Source: JALOAP01 sp964632355
GTDB taxonomy: Bacteria; Chloroflexota; Dehalococcoidia; Tepidiformales; Tepidiformaceae
Length of the DNA stretch: 16,230 nucleotides
Assembly: GCA_964632355.1 (NCBI GenBank)
Contig: CAZWBW010000066.1
Coordinates: forward strand, 1-16,230
Direction: 5' to 3'
Of this stretch, positions 7,287 through 13,426 are shown in pieces. Positions within the stretch are counted from its first letter, which is position 1; each line of letters opens with the position of its first letter. The translations under genes were made by a program, and so were the position numbers. The notes beneath the pieces were generated by a model. That model worked only from the letters and a program-made list of their open reading frames with translations. It did not search any database and was not told the origin of the DNA.

Positions 7287-7699
7287 TGCAGGACCGTCCG
7301 AACGTCGACGAGCTCCTCGAGGCAGTCGCGACCTTCCTCCAGGAGGATGTCATCCCGAGCACCTCGGGACGCATCAGCTTTCACGCCCGGGTCTCGGCTA
7401 ACGTCCTTCAGATGATCCGCCGCGAGCTCGCGAACGAGGAGCGGGACCTCGCCGAAGAGTGGGCCGGCTTGAACAGCCTCCTCGGCTACGAAGAGCGGCC
7501 CGACTCGCTATCCGCTCTTCGCGCCCGCATTCACGAGCGCAACACCGAACTCGCGGAGCGCATCCGCAACGGCGACGCCGACAGCGGCGACTATCGGCGC
7601 GACGTCATCGCCCACCTGCGACGGATGACGCAGCGCCGACTCGAGGTCACGGACCCGAAGCTCGCTGCCGCCACCCGGCAGGAACCCGGCACCGCCTGA
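7286..7699 (+). CDS. DUF6285-domain protein
   Basis: The start is ATG 7286, overlapping the upstream stop (TGATG) and preceded by a strong GGAGGGGG, giving 137 residues. A longer in-frame reading from 6956 would overlap the phosphotransferase and is not credible. The protein begins with MQDRPNVDELLEAVATFL and then FHARVSANVLQMIRREL (32-48), features of DUF6285, a small all-helical family usually encoded just after an APH-type phosphotransferase. The rest is charged and helical (RERNTELAERIRNG-like stretch, residues 82-98), with no catalytic motif. It is likely a cytosolic partner of the phosphotransferase, perhaps a subunit or regulator. Family recognition comes from the N-terminal signature and the gene order; biochemical function is unknown. 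Confidence 0.82.
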   Translation: MQDRPNVDELLEAVATFLQEDVIPSTSGRISFHARVSANVLQMIRRELANEERDLAEEWAGLNSLLGYEERPDSLSALRARIHERNTELAERIRNGDADSGDYRRDVIAHLRRMTQRRLEVTDPKLAAATRQEPGTA

Positions 7700-7704
7700 A
7701 GACC

Positions 7705-7735
7705 ACGAGGGAGAGGCCAGCGGCCTCTCCCTCGT
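7705..7735. terminator. Strong bidirectional hairpin terminator between convergent genes
   Basis: ACGAGGGAGAGGCC and GGCCTCTCCCTCGT form a perfect 14-bp stem with an AGC loop. It starts 5 bases after the DUF6285 stop and ends 20 bases before the SDR stop on the other strand. It lacks a long T tract on either side, but position and stem strength fit a shared terminator. Confidence 0.8.
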
Positions 7736-7755
7736 CTCGTTGCAGGTATTGCGGG

Positions 7756-8544
7756 CTACAGGTGCTGTGACACACCCCCGTCGACGTGCAGCACCTGCCC
7801 GTTGATGTAGCCGGCTGCATCGGAAGCCAGTAACACGGCGAGCGGTGCGACGTCGTCGGCCTTTCCGAAGCGCCGCATCGGGATGAACCGCAACAGACGG
7901 TTTTCGCCGATCTCGTCCGGGCCCCGTCCCGGGGTCCACTCCATCCATCCCGTCGCGATGGCATTCACCGTCACGTTCTGCTGACCGAACTCCTGGCTCA
8001 GCCCCGCAACCAGTCCCTGCACGCCCGATTTCGCGGTGGCGTACACCGTGTTCCAGCCTACCCCGCGCTCCGCGAGGATGCTCGTGATGAAGATCAGCCG
8101 TCCCGGGACCTCGGTGTCCTTCCGTTCGCGCAGAAATGAGCGCGCGGCGAAGTACGCGCCGCTCTGGTTCACGTTTTGCACAGCGGCGAACTCGCCGTCG
8201 GTCACCTTCGTGGCCGGTTTCCACTGCCCCGCATCGGCGTTGAACACGAGGATGCTCGGCGTTCCGAAGTCCCTTACGATCTGCCGCATGCCGACCTGGA
8301 CGTTCGTCGGCAATGTCACGTCCCAGCCCTGCGAGATTGAAGCCCGGCCCATCCCGGCCACCTTTCGAGCGACCCGCTTCGCCGCCATCACCTCTTCCCC
8401 GTCGAGGGTCGCCGACGCTGCGGCCACATCCGCGCCCGCCTCCGCGAGCGCGAGGGCGATAGCCTCGCCGGCCGGGTTCGCGAATCCGACGACCAGTGCC
8501 TTCTTGCCGGCGAGGTCGAAGCCCGGCTTCCGTTCCCAGTCCAT
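7756..8544 (-). CDS. Short-chain dehydrogenase/reductase with a divergent cofactor loop
   Basis: The start is ATG 8544, which overlaps the stop of the upstream SDR gene (TGATG) and follows GGAGGGGG, giving 262 residues. An in-frame extension to 8685 lies inside the other SDR and has no SDR sequence. Catalytic residues are present: Asn125 (QNVNQSG), Ser155 (ITSIL), Tyr168 and Lys172 (YATAK). The nucleotide loop is unusual, reading VVGFANPAGEAIA (18-30) in place of TGxxxGxG. The usual NNAG is FNADAG (102-106 region). The C-terminus GQVLHVDGGVSQHL is typical of classical SDRs. The loop resembles divergent (FabI-like) SDRs. The reaction is probably NAD(P)(H)-dependent oxidoreduction of an alcohol/ketone or enoyl group; substrate unknown. 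Confidence 0.85.
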   Translation of the reverse strand: MDWERKPGFDLAGKKALVVGFANPAGEAIALALAEAGADVAAASATLDGEEVMAAKRVARKVAGMGRASISQGWDVTLPTNVQVGMRQIVRDFGTPSILVFNADAGQWKPATKVTDGEFAAVQNVNQSGAYFAARSFLRERKDTEVPGRLIFITSILAERGVGWNTVYATAKSGVQGLVAGLSQEFGQQNVTVNAIATGWMEWTPGRGPDEIGENRLLRFIPMRRFGKADDVAPLAVLLASDAAGYINGQVLHVDGGVSQHL

Positions 8545-9374
8545 CACGCTACCCCCTCCGGTGTAGGCCAACCGATGGGCGCGATGCCGCCCGCGAGTCC
8601 GCCGCCATCGATGATGAAGTGCTCGCCGGTGATGTACGCCGATGCATCGGAGCAGAGGAACACCGCCAACGGCCCGAGTTCCCACGCCTCGCCGAGACGG
8701 CCCGCGGTATTGAACCGGCCGCGCTGCGCCGCCTGGTCGCGCTCCTCGTCGCTTTCCGGCGGACGCTGGAGGATGAACCCGGGGACGATGCCGTTCACAC
8801 GAATGCCGTCGCCCACCACCTGCGCCGCGAGGCTCCTCGTGAAGGCCATGACTCCGGCCTTGGCCGATGCGTACCCAAGTGACATTGGAGACATGCGCAG
8901 AGCCGTTCCGCTCGCAACGTTGACGATGACGCCGCCCTGTCCTTGTTCGCGCAACACCCGAACGGCCGCTCGCGAGCAGTAGAACGCGCTGTCCAGGTTA
9001 ACCGCGATTGCGTCGGCCCAGTCCTCATCCGAAAGTTCGTCGATTCGCGCCCCGGCGCCCCGGCGGTCACCGATGCCTGCGTTGTTGACCAGAATGTCGA
9101 GGCGCCCGAAGTGCGCCACCGTTCGTTCGATGAGCGCGTCGCACTGCGCGCTGTCGCGAACGTCCATGCTCACGGTCAGCGGACGCCGCCCCGTCTTCTC
9201 CTCGATGAACGCAGCAGTGTCATCGAGTTGGCTTTGTGTGCGGCTGGCGATACACACATCCGCCCCGGCATCGGAGAGAGCGAGCGCCATTTCGCGCCCG
9301 AGTCCGCGCCCGCCGCCTGTGACGATCGCCACGCGCCGTGGCGGCCCATCGAGCCGAAGTTTCTCCAGTACCAT
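8544..9374 (-). CDS. Classical short-chain dehydrogenase/reductase (FabG-like)
   Basis: This 276-residue protein has all classical SDR motifs: TGGGRGLG (19-26) for cofactor binding, NNAG (97-100), the catalytic tetrad Asn126, Ser155, Tyr168 and Lys172 (YASAK), and the GEHFIIDGG end strand. An Asp residue, typical of NAD preference, is not evident after the second strand; IASRTQ (42-47) has an Arg that could favour NADP. The start is clear, with GGAGGAGG ahead of ATG 9374 and a TAGAAT box 19 bases upstream. The next SDR overlaps by one base, so the two are co-translated and may form a heteromeric or sequential pair. Substrate unknown; the nearby DUF7065-APH block suggests acyl or steroid-like molecules, which is inference. 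Confidence 0.9.
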   Translation of the reverse strand: MVLEKLRLDGPPRRVAIVTGGGRGLGREMALALSDAGADVCIASRTQSQLDDTAAFIEEKTGRRPLTVSMDVRDSAQCDALIERTVAHFGRLDILVNNAGIGDRRGAGARIDELSDEDWADAIAVNLDSAFYCSRAAVRVLREQGQGGVIVNVASGTALRMSPMSLGYASAKAGVMAFTRSLAAQVVGDGIRVNGIVPGFILQRPPESDEERDQAAQRGRFNTAGRLGEAWELGPLAVFLCSDASAYITGEHFIIDGGGLAGGIAPIGWPTPEGVA

Positions 9375-9393
9375 CGGACCTCCTCCTGGCGCG

Positions 9394-9399
9394 ATTCTA
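9394..9399 (-). promoter_or_regulatory. -10 box (TAGAAT) for the SDR pair, inside a small hairpin
   Basis: On the minus strand TAGAAT lies 19 bases before the SDR ATG and just upstream of GGAGGAGG. It falls in the loop of an inverted repeat, CCTGGCG (9385-9391) with CGCCAGG (9410-9416). That repeat could also act as a weak terminator for uppP, which ends at 9419. No clear -35 was found. Confidence 0.45.
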
Positions 9400-9418
9400 C
9401 CGATGGCGCCGCCAGGGG

Positions 9419-10240
9419 CTATGCGACTCGCGCCGCCGCGATGAGGAGGGTGAGCGCAGCCGCACCGTACCGATAGACCACGAAGGGTACGAGGGTTCGG
9501 GTTCGCAGCCAGCGCAGCAGGTAGTGGATCACCGCCACCCCCACGGCGAGCGACGTTCCGAACCCGACCGCCAGTTCCAGGAAGTCACCGTCCATCGCCG
9601 AGCGCAGATCCGCGGCCTCCAGGATCCCTGCGCCGACGAATGCCGGGGTGCCAAGCAGGAACGCGAACCGGGCTGCGTCGCTCCGTCCGAAGTCCCGGAA
9701 GAGCGCCATCGTCATCGTTGCGCCCGACCGCGACACGCCGGGCACCAGCGCGCACGCCTGCGCCAGCCCGATCAGCAGCGCGTCGGCCAGCCCGACGTCC
9801 AGGATCCTGCGGGTACCGCGCGTCGAGCGGTCGGCCACGAGCATGATGGTCCCGACGACCGCCAGTGTGAGCGCAACGAGCCACGCCTCGCGCACGTTCG
9901 TTTCGAACCAGTCGTTGAATAGCAACCCGATGACGGCTGTTGGTACCGACCCTAACGCGATGAGCCACAACAGCCGGCTCTCCGGCGTGTACTCGCGAAC
10001 GCGGAGCCGGTGGCGAGAGAGGTCACGAAGTCCGGCCACCCCCATCGTGTACCAATCGCGCCAGAAATAGAGCAGGAGCGCGAGCATCGTCCCCATGTGG
10101 AGGCCGACGTCGAACGCCAGTCCCGGGTCGGGCCATTTGAATGCCGCGCGGACGAGGATGAGATGGCCGGACGAGCTGACCGGCAGAAATTCAGTAAGGC
10201 CCTGGACGACGCCCAGGACCGCGGCACGCAGCAAGTCCAT
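9419..10240 (-). CDS. uppP: Undecaprenyl-diphosphatase UppP (BacA)
   Basis: This 273-residue multi-pass membrane enzyme has the two hallmark motifs: QGLTEFLPVSSSGH (13-26, catalytic Glu17, His26) and PGVSRSGAT (167-174, Arg171). It removes a phosphate from undecaprenyl diphosphate at the membrane, recycling the lipid carrier for peptidoglycan and other envelope glycans, and can give bacitracin resistance. Length and motif spacing match the family. The start at ATG 10240 fits the standard N-terminus, but no good Shine-Dalgarno is visible. A stem-loop lies just upstream, between this gene and the ABM gene. It seems to end shortly before the SDR promoter. Confidence 0.97.
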   Translation of the reverse strand: MDLLRAAVLGVVQGLTEFLPVSSSGHLILVRAAFKWPDPGLAFDVGLHMGTMLALLLYFWRDWYTMGVAGLRDLSRHRLRVREYTPESRLLWLIALGSVPTAVIGLLFNDWFETNVREAWLVALTLAVVGTIMLVADRSTRGTRRILDVGLADALLIGLAQACALVPGVSRSGATMTMALFRDFGRSDAARFAFLLGTPAFVGAGILEAADLRSAMDGDFLELAVGFGTSLAVGVAVIHYLLRWLRTRTLVPFVVYRYGAAALTLLIAAARVA

Positions 10241-10247
10241 TGAGCGC

Positions 10248-10293
10248 GAGGGTGCTCGGTGCCGCCTGTACGGGCAACTGCACCGGCACCCTC
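10248..10293 (-). other. Long imperfect stem-loop between the ABM gene and uppP
   Basis: GAGGGTGC (10248-10255) pairs with GCACCCTC (10286-10293). After a one-base bulge (T10256), CGGTGC (10257-10262) pairs with GCACCG (10280-10285), making a 14-bp stem with a 17-base loop. It could end or attenuate transcription from the ABM gene or shape the uppP 5' leader, since the uppP ATG is only 7 bases beyond. No T tract follows on the minus strand. Structure is seen; role is inference. Confidence 0.5.
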
Positions 10294-10309
10294 ATCGGCG
10301 CCTTCGATG

Positions 10310-10618
10310 CTAGGAAACGCCGGCGATCTGGGTGTACCGCTCGATCTCCGGCCGGCCCGCCAGGAGCTTGCCCTGCACGATCTTCTCGTTCATGGCTGCC
10401 ATGTGGGCCGTTGCGCTGTGCGCCTTGAGCGCCTCTTCGTCGCTGTACTGCTCGTAGAACATGAACAGGCCGGGCGTCTTATCGCTCGTGTGGAGCGAAT
10501 ACGCGAGCGCCTTGCCCGCTTCGTTCGCCTTCACGGCGGCTACCATCTCCTCGAGCGCCGCCTTCAGTTCTTCTTCCTTGCCGGGCGCTGCCTGCAGCTT
10601 CGCAATGATCGTGATCAA
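10310..10618 (-). CDS. Antibiotic-biosynthesis-monooxygenase (ABM/YgiN-like) domain protein, TTG start
   Basis: This 102-residue protein has a ferredoxin-like dimeric alpha+beta fold: MITIIAKLQAAPGKEEELKAAL at the start, then YEQYSDEEALKAHSATAHMAAM (55-76) and a C-terminal strand. The pattern FYEQYSDxxAxxAHxxTxH is typical of YgiN/ABM proteins, which include quinol monooxygenases and heme-degrading enzymes; small stand-alone members usually act on quinones or aldehydes. The start is TTG at 10618, with GAAGGGG at good spacing and a TAGAAT box 27 bases upstream; no closer ATG fits. It precedes uppP by 69 bases on the same strand. The specific substrate is unknown. Confidence 0.85.
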   Translation of the reverse strand: MITIIAKLQAAPGKEEELKAALEEMVAAVKANEAGKALAYSLHTSDKTPGLFMFYEQYSDEEALKAHSATAHMAAMNEKIVQGKLLAGRPEIERYTQIAGVS

Positions 10619-10645
10619 TCCAATCCCCTTCGGTGGAATGGCCGC

Positions 10646-10651
10646 ATTCTA
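10646..10651 (-). promoter_or_regulatory. -10 box (TAGAAT) for the ABM gene
   Basis: On the minus strand TAGAAT lies 27 bases before the TTG start, in the 156-base divergent gap with the YbaK-type gene. It is the third exact TAGAAT found in this position class here. No matching -35 is visible. Confidence 0.45.
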
Positions 10652-10739
10652 GGCCGCTTCGCGGTTCTCCGCTCGCCGCCGTTTCGAGCCAATTCGAGGG
10701 CCTCCTCGAACGGATTGGTGACGGTGCGAAAACCTTCGC

Positions 10740-10768
10740 TTGGCTCAGCAGCGAGACACACAGACAAT
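10740..10768 (+). promoter_or_regulatory. Sigma70-like promoter for the YbaK gene, leaderless start
   Basis: TTGGCT (10740-10745) and GACAAT (10763-10768) are separated by exactly 17 bases. The GTG start follows the -10 by only 6 bases and no Shine-Dalgarno is present. The transcript would therefore begin at or very near the start codon. Confidence 0.5.
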
Positions 10769-10774
10769 CCGCCT

Positions 10775-11263
10775 GTGGCGAAGTCACCGAAGCCCCTGGC
10801 CGTTCGAATGCTCGTGCAGCGCAAGATTCCGCACGAGCTGTTCGAGTTCGATCCGTCTATCCGCTCTGCCGCCGAGGTGGCGCAGGCGACTGGCGTGCCA
10901 CCGAACGAGGTCTACAAGACGCTCGTGGTCGAACAGGACCCGCCCAAGGGCAAGCCATACCTGGTGATGATGCCCGCAGACAGTGAGCTGAACCTGAAGG
11001 CCCTCGCCGCCGCGATAGGCGTCAAGAAGCTGCGCATGGCCAGCCACGCGGATGCCGAGCGCCACACCGGCCTGCAGGTCGGTGGCATCAGCGCGCTCGC
11101 GCTCCTTGGTCGGGGGTTCCCTGCCTACATCGACGCGCGTGCCACCGAACTCCCGAAAATCCTCGTCTCCGCAGGGCAGCGCGGATTCGACGTCCGAATC
11201 GCCGTGCAGGATCTCCTCGCGCTGACCGCCGCCACGCCCGTCGAAGGTATCGGCACGGGCTGA
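10775..11263 (+). CDS. YbaK/EbsC-family aminoacyl-tRNA deacylase, GTG start
   Basis: The start is GTG 10775, giving 162 residues beginning VAKSPKPLAVRMLVQRKIPHEL. This matches the usual YbaK N-terminus; the next ATG (10808) would remove the conserved AVR region. Core features are RSAAEVAQATG (30-40), YKTLVV (47-52) with the catalytic-type Lys48, VMMPAD, and GLQVGGISALALLG near the C-terminus. YbaK hydrolyses Cys-tRNA(Pro) made by error of prolyl-tRNA synthetase, in the cytosol, often in complex with that enzyme. Here the usual GGISPLG loop reads GGISALALLG, a small departure that might shift specificity. It converges on the helicase gene, leaving 5 bases between stops. Confidence 0.9.
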   Translation: MAKSPKPLAVRMLVQRKIPHELFEFDPSIRSAAEVAQATGVPPNEVYKTLVVEQDPPKGKPYLVMMPADSELNLKALAAAIGVKKLRMASHADAERHTGLQVGGISALALLGRGFPAYIDARATELPKILVSAGQRGFDVRIAVQDLLALTAATPVEGIGTG

Positions 11264-11268
11264 GTTGA

Positions 11269-12993
11269 CTACCCGAGCATCCGCAGGTATGCCCGCTTCA
11301 TCCAGTCGCCCTTATGCAGGTATTCCTGTGGCGTCGAAAGCGTGCCCTTGCGCCCGGTTTCGCGCGCGTACGCGAGGTTCAGCGCCGCGAAGTGGTTTTC
11401 GCCCGGGCCGCGAATCTCCGCCCGGCGGCGAGCCGCGCGGTTGGTCCACAACTTGCAGTACTCGATGGCGTCTCGCATCTCCCCGGCGAGGTCCACAACC
11501 TCGGGCTCCGGCTCCGGGGGTGGCGCTGTCTTCACCGGCGTCGGCGATGGCACGCCGAACATCGTGAGCTGCTGCCCTTCGACGAACCGGCCCGTGTGGT
11601 CGAGGAACGCATCGCCCGCCTCGATGACGTCGACGATCTCTGGCGCATCGAGCGGCTCGTCCTCCTCGGGTTCCGGCTCCTCCAGTTCGATCGGCACGTC
11701 TAGCCCGGCCTGCAGCGCGTCTTCCCGCGGCCGAATCGCCGCTGGCGGCACCTCCCGCTCGAGGTGTTCGATGATCGGCGCGAGTCGCGGGTCCCGCCCA
11801 ATGAACACGTTCAGCAGGTTCTGCGATTCGGGCAGGTTGTGGTTGTAGCGGAGGCCGCGCCCGAGTTGCTGGATGACCGGCTCGCGGCTGAACACCGCAT
11901 CGAGCTTCAGGAGCACACTCACCGTCGGCGCGTCGAACCCTTCGCTCGCCTTCTTGACCTGGATCAGCACGTCGTACTTCCCCGCGTGGAAGTCGCGCAT
12001 GCGCCGCTCGTTCTCGGCGTCGCTGATGTCCCCCGAATGCACCACGACACACCGCAGCGAGGGGTGCCACTGCTGGAACACGCGGTACAGGTGGTTGGCG
12101 TGTTCCGTCGTTGCGGCGAACACCAGGCCCTGGTGCTGCCCCGGCGCGGCCGCCATTTTCGCCTGCAGCGTCAACGCGAACTCCCGCACGAGGGGCTGTA
12201 CATAATCTTCGTTCCAGCGAAGCTGCTGCCGTACGCACCGCTGGTCGAAGTCCGGGAGTTCGGCCATCTCCGACGCCGTGAACTCGTACACCTCGCCCTC
12301 GCTGTTGCGGAGCTGCACGGCGTAGTCCTTCATCTGGATGCTCAGGTGCTTCAGAATGCGGCGCTCCTTCCACGCCTGCTTCATCGAAACGTGGACCAGC
12401 GGGTCGATCACGTAGAACCCATCGCCATCCGGCACGTAGCGCGCGCCGGCGATGGCGTCGCGGTCGAGCCGCACAGGGGTCGCCGAAAGCAGCAGCGTCG
12501 ACCTCGCCCCGAGATTCGTGATCACCGACGCCCACCGGCCGCGCTCGCCGAGGTGGTGCGCTTCGTCGCACACCAGGTGCACGCGGCGCTCGCGGCACAG
12601 CCGCTCGTACATCCGTGGCGCAGCGACGACCTGCTGGTACGTGGCCACGATGAAGTTCGCGCCGGTGCTCCGGATGCGGTCCGGCGCCGAGTTCTCCGCG
12701 AGGATCTTTCGCATCGGTCGCCCGCTCCCGATGACCGACAGCGCCTTCTCCAGGCCGTTGTACACCTGCGTTCGAAGAACATCGGTCGGCGTCAGGTAGA
12801 GGCAGGTGTCAGCTCCGGCGACGCCGGCTGCGACTTCGAACGACCCTACGCCGATGACCGTCTTGCCATAACCGACCGGAACAACCACCAGCTCCGACGT
12901 CGAACCGCGCCGAAGCGCATCGGCCCACCGTTGCAGCGCCTCCGCCTGGCCGGGGCGCAGGCGCAGCCCACATGTTCTGTTCGTTGTTGTCAT
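11269..12993 (-). CDS. SF2 DEAD/DEAH-box helicase (type III restriction Res-like) with extra C-terminal domain
   Basis: This 574-residue protein has the full set of SF2 helicase motifs: RPGQ (13-16, Q-motif-like), Walker A VPVGYGKT (38-45, Lys44), DEAH (143-146), SAT (170-172), EGFDAP (351-356) and the arginine-finger motif QQLGRGLR (375-382). It couples ATP hydrolysis to movement on or opening of nucleic acid. After the second RecA domain comes an acidic, proline-rich linker (about 435-500), then a C-terminal region (505-574) with many basic and aromatic residues (YCKLWTNRAARRRAEIRGP) that I cannot place. It has no nuclease domain and no methylase partner nearby, so a restriction role is unsupported. 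The cupin gene ends 21 bases upstream, so they may share a transcript. Alternatives are a repair or phage-defence helicase. Confidence 0.88.
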   Translation of the reverse strand: MTTTNRTCGLRLRPGQAEALQRWADALRRGSTSELVVVPVGYGKTVIGVGSFEVAAGVAGADTCLYLTPTDVLRTQVYNGLEKALSVIGSGRPMRKILAENSAPDRIRSTGANFIVATYQQVVAAPRMYERLCRERRVHLVCDEAHHLGERGRWASVITNLGARSTLLLSATPVRLDRDAIAGARYVPDGDGFYVIDPLVHVSMKQAWKERRILKHLSIQMKDYAVQLRNSEGEVYEFTASEMAELPDFDQRCVRQQLRWNEDYVQPLVREFALTLQAKMAAAPGQHQGLVFAATTEHANHLYRVFQQWHPSLRCVVVHSGDISDAENERRMRDFHAGKYDVLIQVKKASEGFDAPTVSVLLKLDAVFSREPVIQQLGRGLRYNHNLPESQNLLNVFIGRDPRLAPIIEHLEREVPPAAIRPREDALQAGLDVPIELEEPEPEEDEPLDAPEIVDVIEAGDAFLDHTGRFVEGQQLTMFGVPSPTPVKTAPPPEPEPEVVDLAGEMRDAIEYCKLWTNRAARRRAEIRGPGENHFAALNLAYARETGRKGTLSTPQEYLHKGDWMKRAYLRMLG

Positions 12994-13014
12994 CCAGGCT
13001 TCGAAACTCGTCCG

Positions 13015-13407
13015 CTAGGGGTTGTCGCGCGGGTCTGGCACGTTCACCACGATGGCCTCCATCGTGTTCCGCGCGAGGACGAATTCGGCCGGCTGGTCGG
13101 GGTCCAGGTTTTCTTCGGAATGAATCTCGTACGGCGGGACGAAGATGAAGTCCCCGGGCTCCGCGTCGGCAACGTGTTCGAGCCGCTCGCCCCACCGGAA
13201 GCGAATGCGGCCCTTCAGAATGTAGATTCCCGATTCGCTCTCGCCGTGGTGGTGTACCGCGGAACAGGCCCCGGGTTCGTTTCGCCCAATGCCCATCCAC
13301 AACCCGGCCGAGTTCGTCAGCGCCGCCGAAATGGCAGCCTCTCGTTGCATGCCGGGTGTCTGCGCCGTACCGGCATCCCGCTCAGACGGCCGAACTATTT
13401 TCACCAT
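13015..13407 (-). CDS. Single-domain cupin protein
   Basis: This 130-residue protein has a conserved beta-barrel. Its first cupin motif has His52-His53-His54, Glu58 and Gly65 (HHHGESESGIYILKG), and the second ends in PPYEIHS with His96. These residues would bind a metal such as Fe, Mn or Zn. Such proteins range from dioxygenases and isomerases to sensors; the reaction is unknown. A perfect TATAAT (13415-13420, minus strand) lies 7 bases before the ATG and there is no Shine-Dalgarno, so the mRNA may be leaderless. It is followed by the helicase gene, 21 bases on, and preceded by the Nudix gene, 19 bases away. Confidence 0.85.
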   Translation of the reverse strand: MVKIVRPSERDAGTAQTPGMQREAAISAALTNSAGLWMGIGRNEPGACSAVHHHGESESGIYILKGRIRFRWGERLEHVADAEPGDFIFVPPYEIHSEENLDPDQPAEFVLARNTMEAIVVNVPDPRDNP

Positions 13408-13414
13408 GCGAGCG

Positions 13415-13420
13415 ATTATA
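13415..13420 (-). promoter_or_regulatory. Perfect -10 box (TATAAT) directly before the cupin gene
   Basis: TATAAT read on the minus strand is followed by 7 bases and then ATG. This is the standard spacing for a leaderless transcript. No good -35 lies 17 bases upstream, where the sequence falls in the end of the Nudix gene. Confidence 0.55.
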
Positions 13421-13426
13421 GGGCCG

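Noticed and set aside
8544..8685. N-terminal extension of the second SDR
   Set aside because: The stretch lies in the other SDR gene, is Arg/His-rich and has no SDR features. The ATG at 8544 has GGAGGGGG and the TGATG overlap.
11269..12993. Type III restriction system
   Set aside because: Only a Res-like helicase is present. No methyltransferase Mod gene or nuclease domain is visible beside it.
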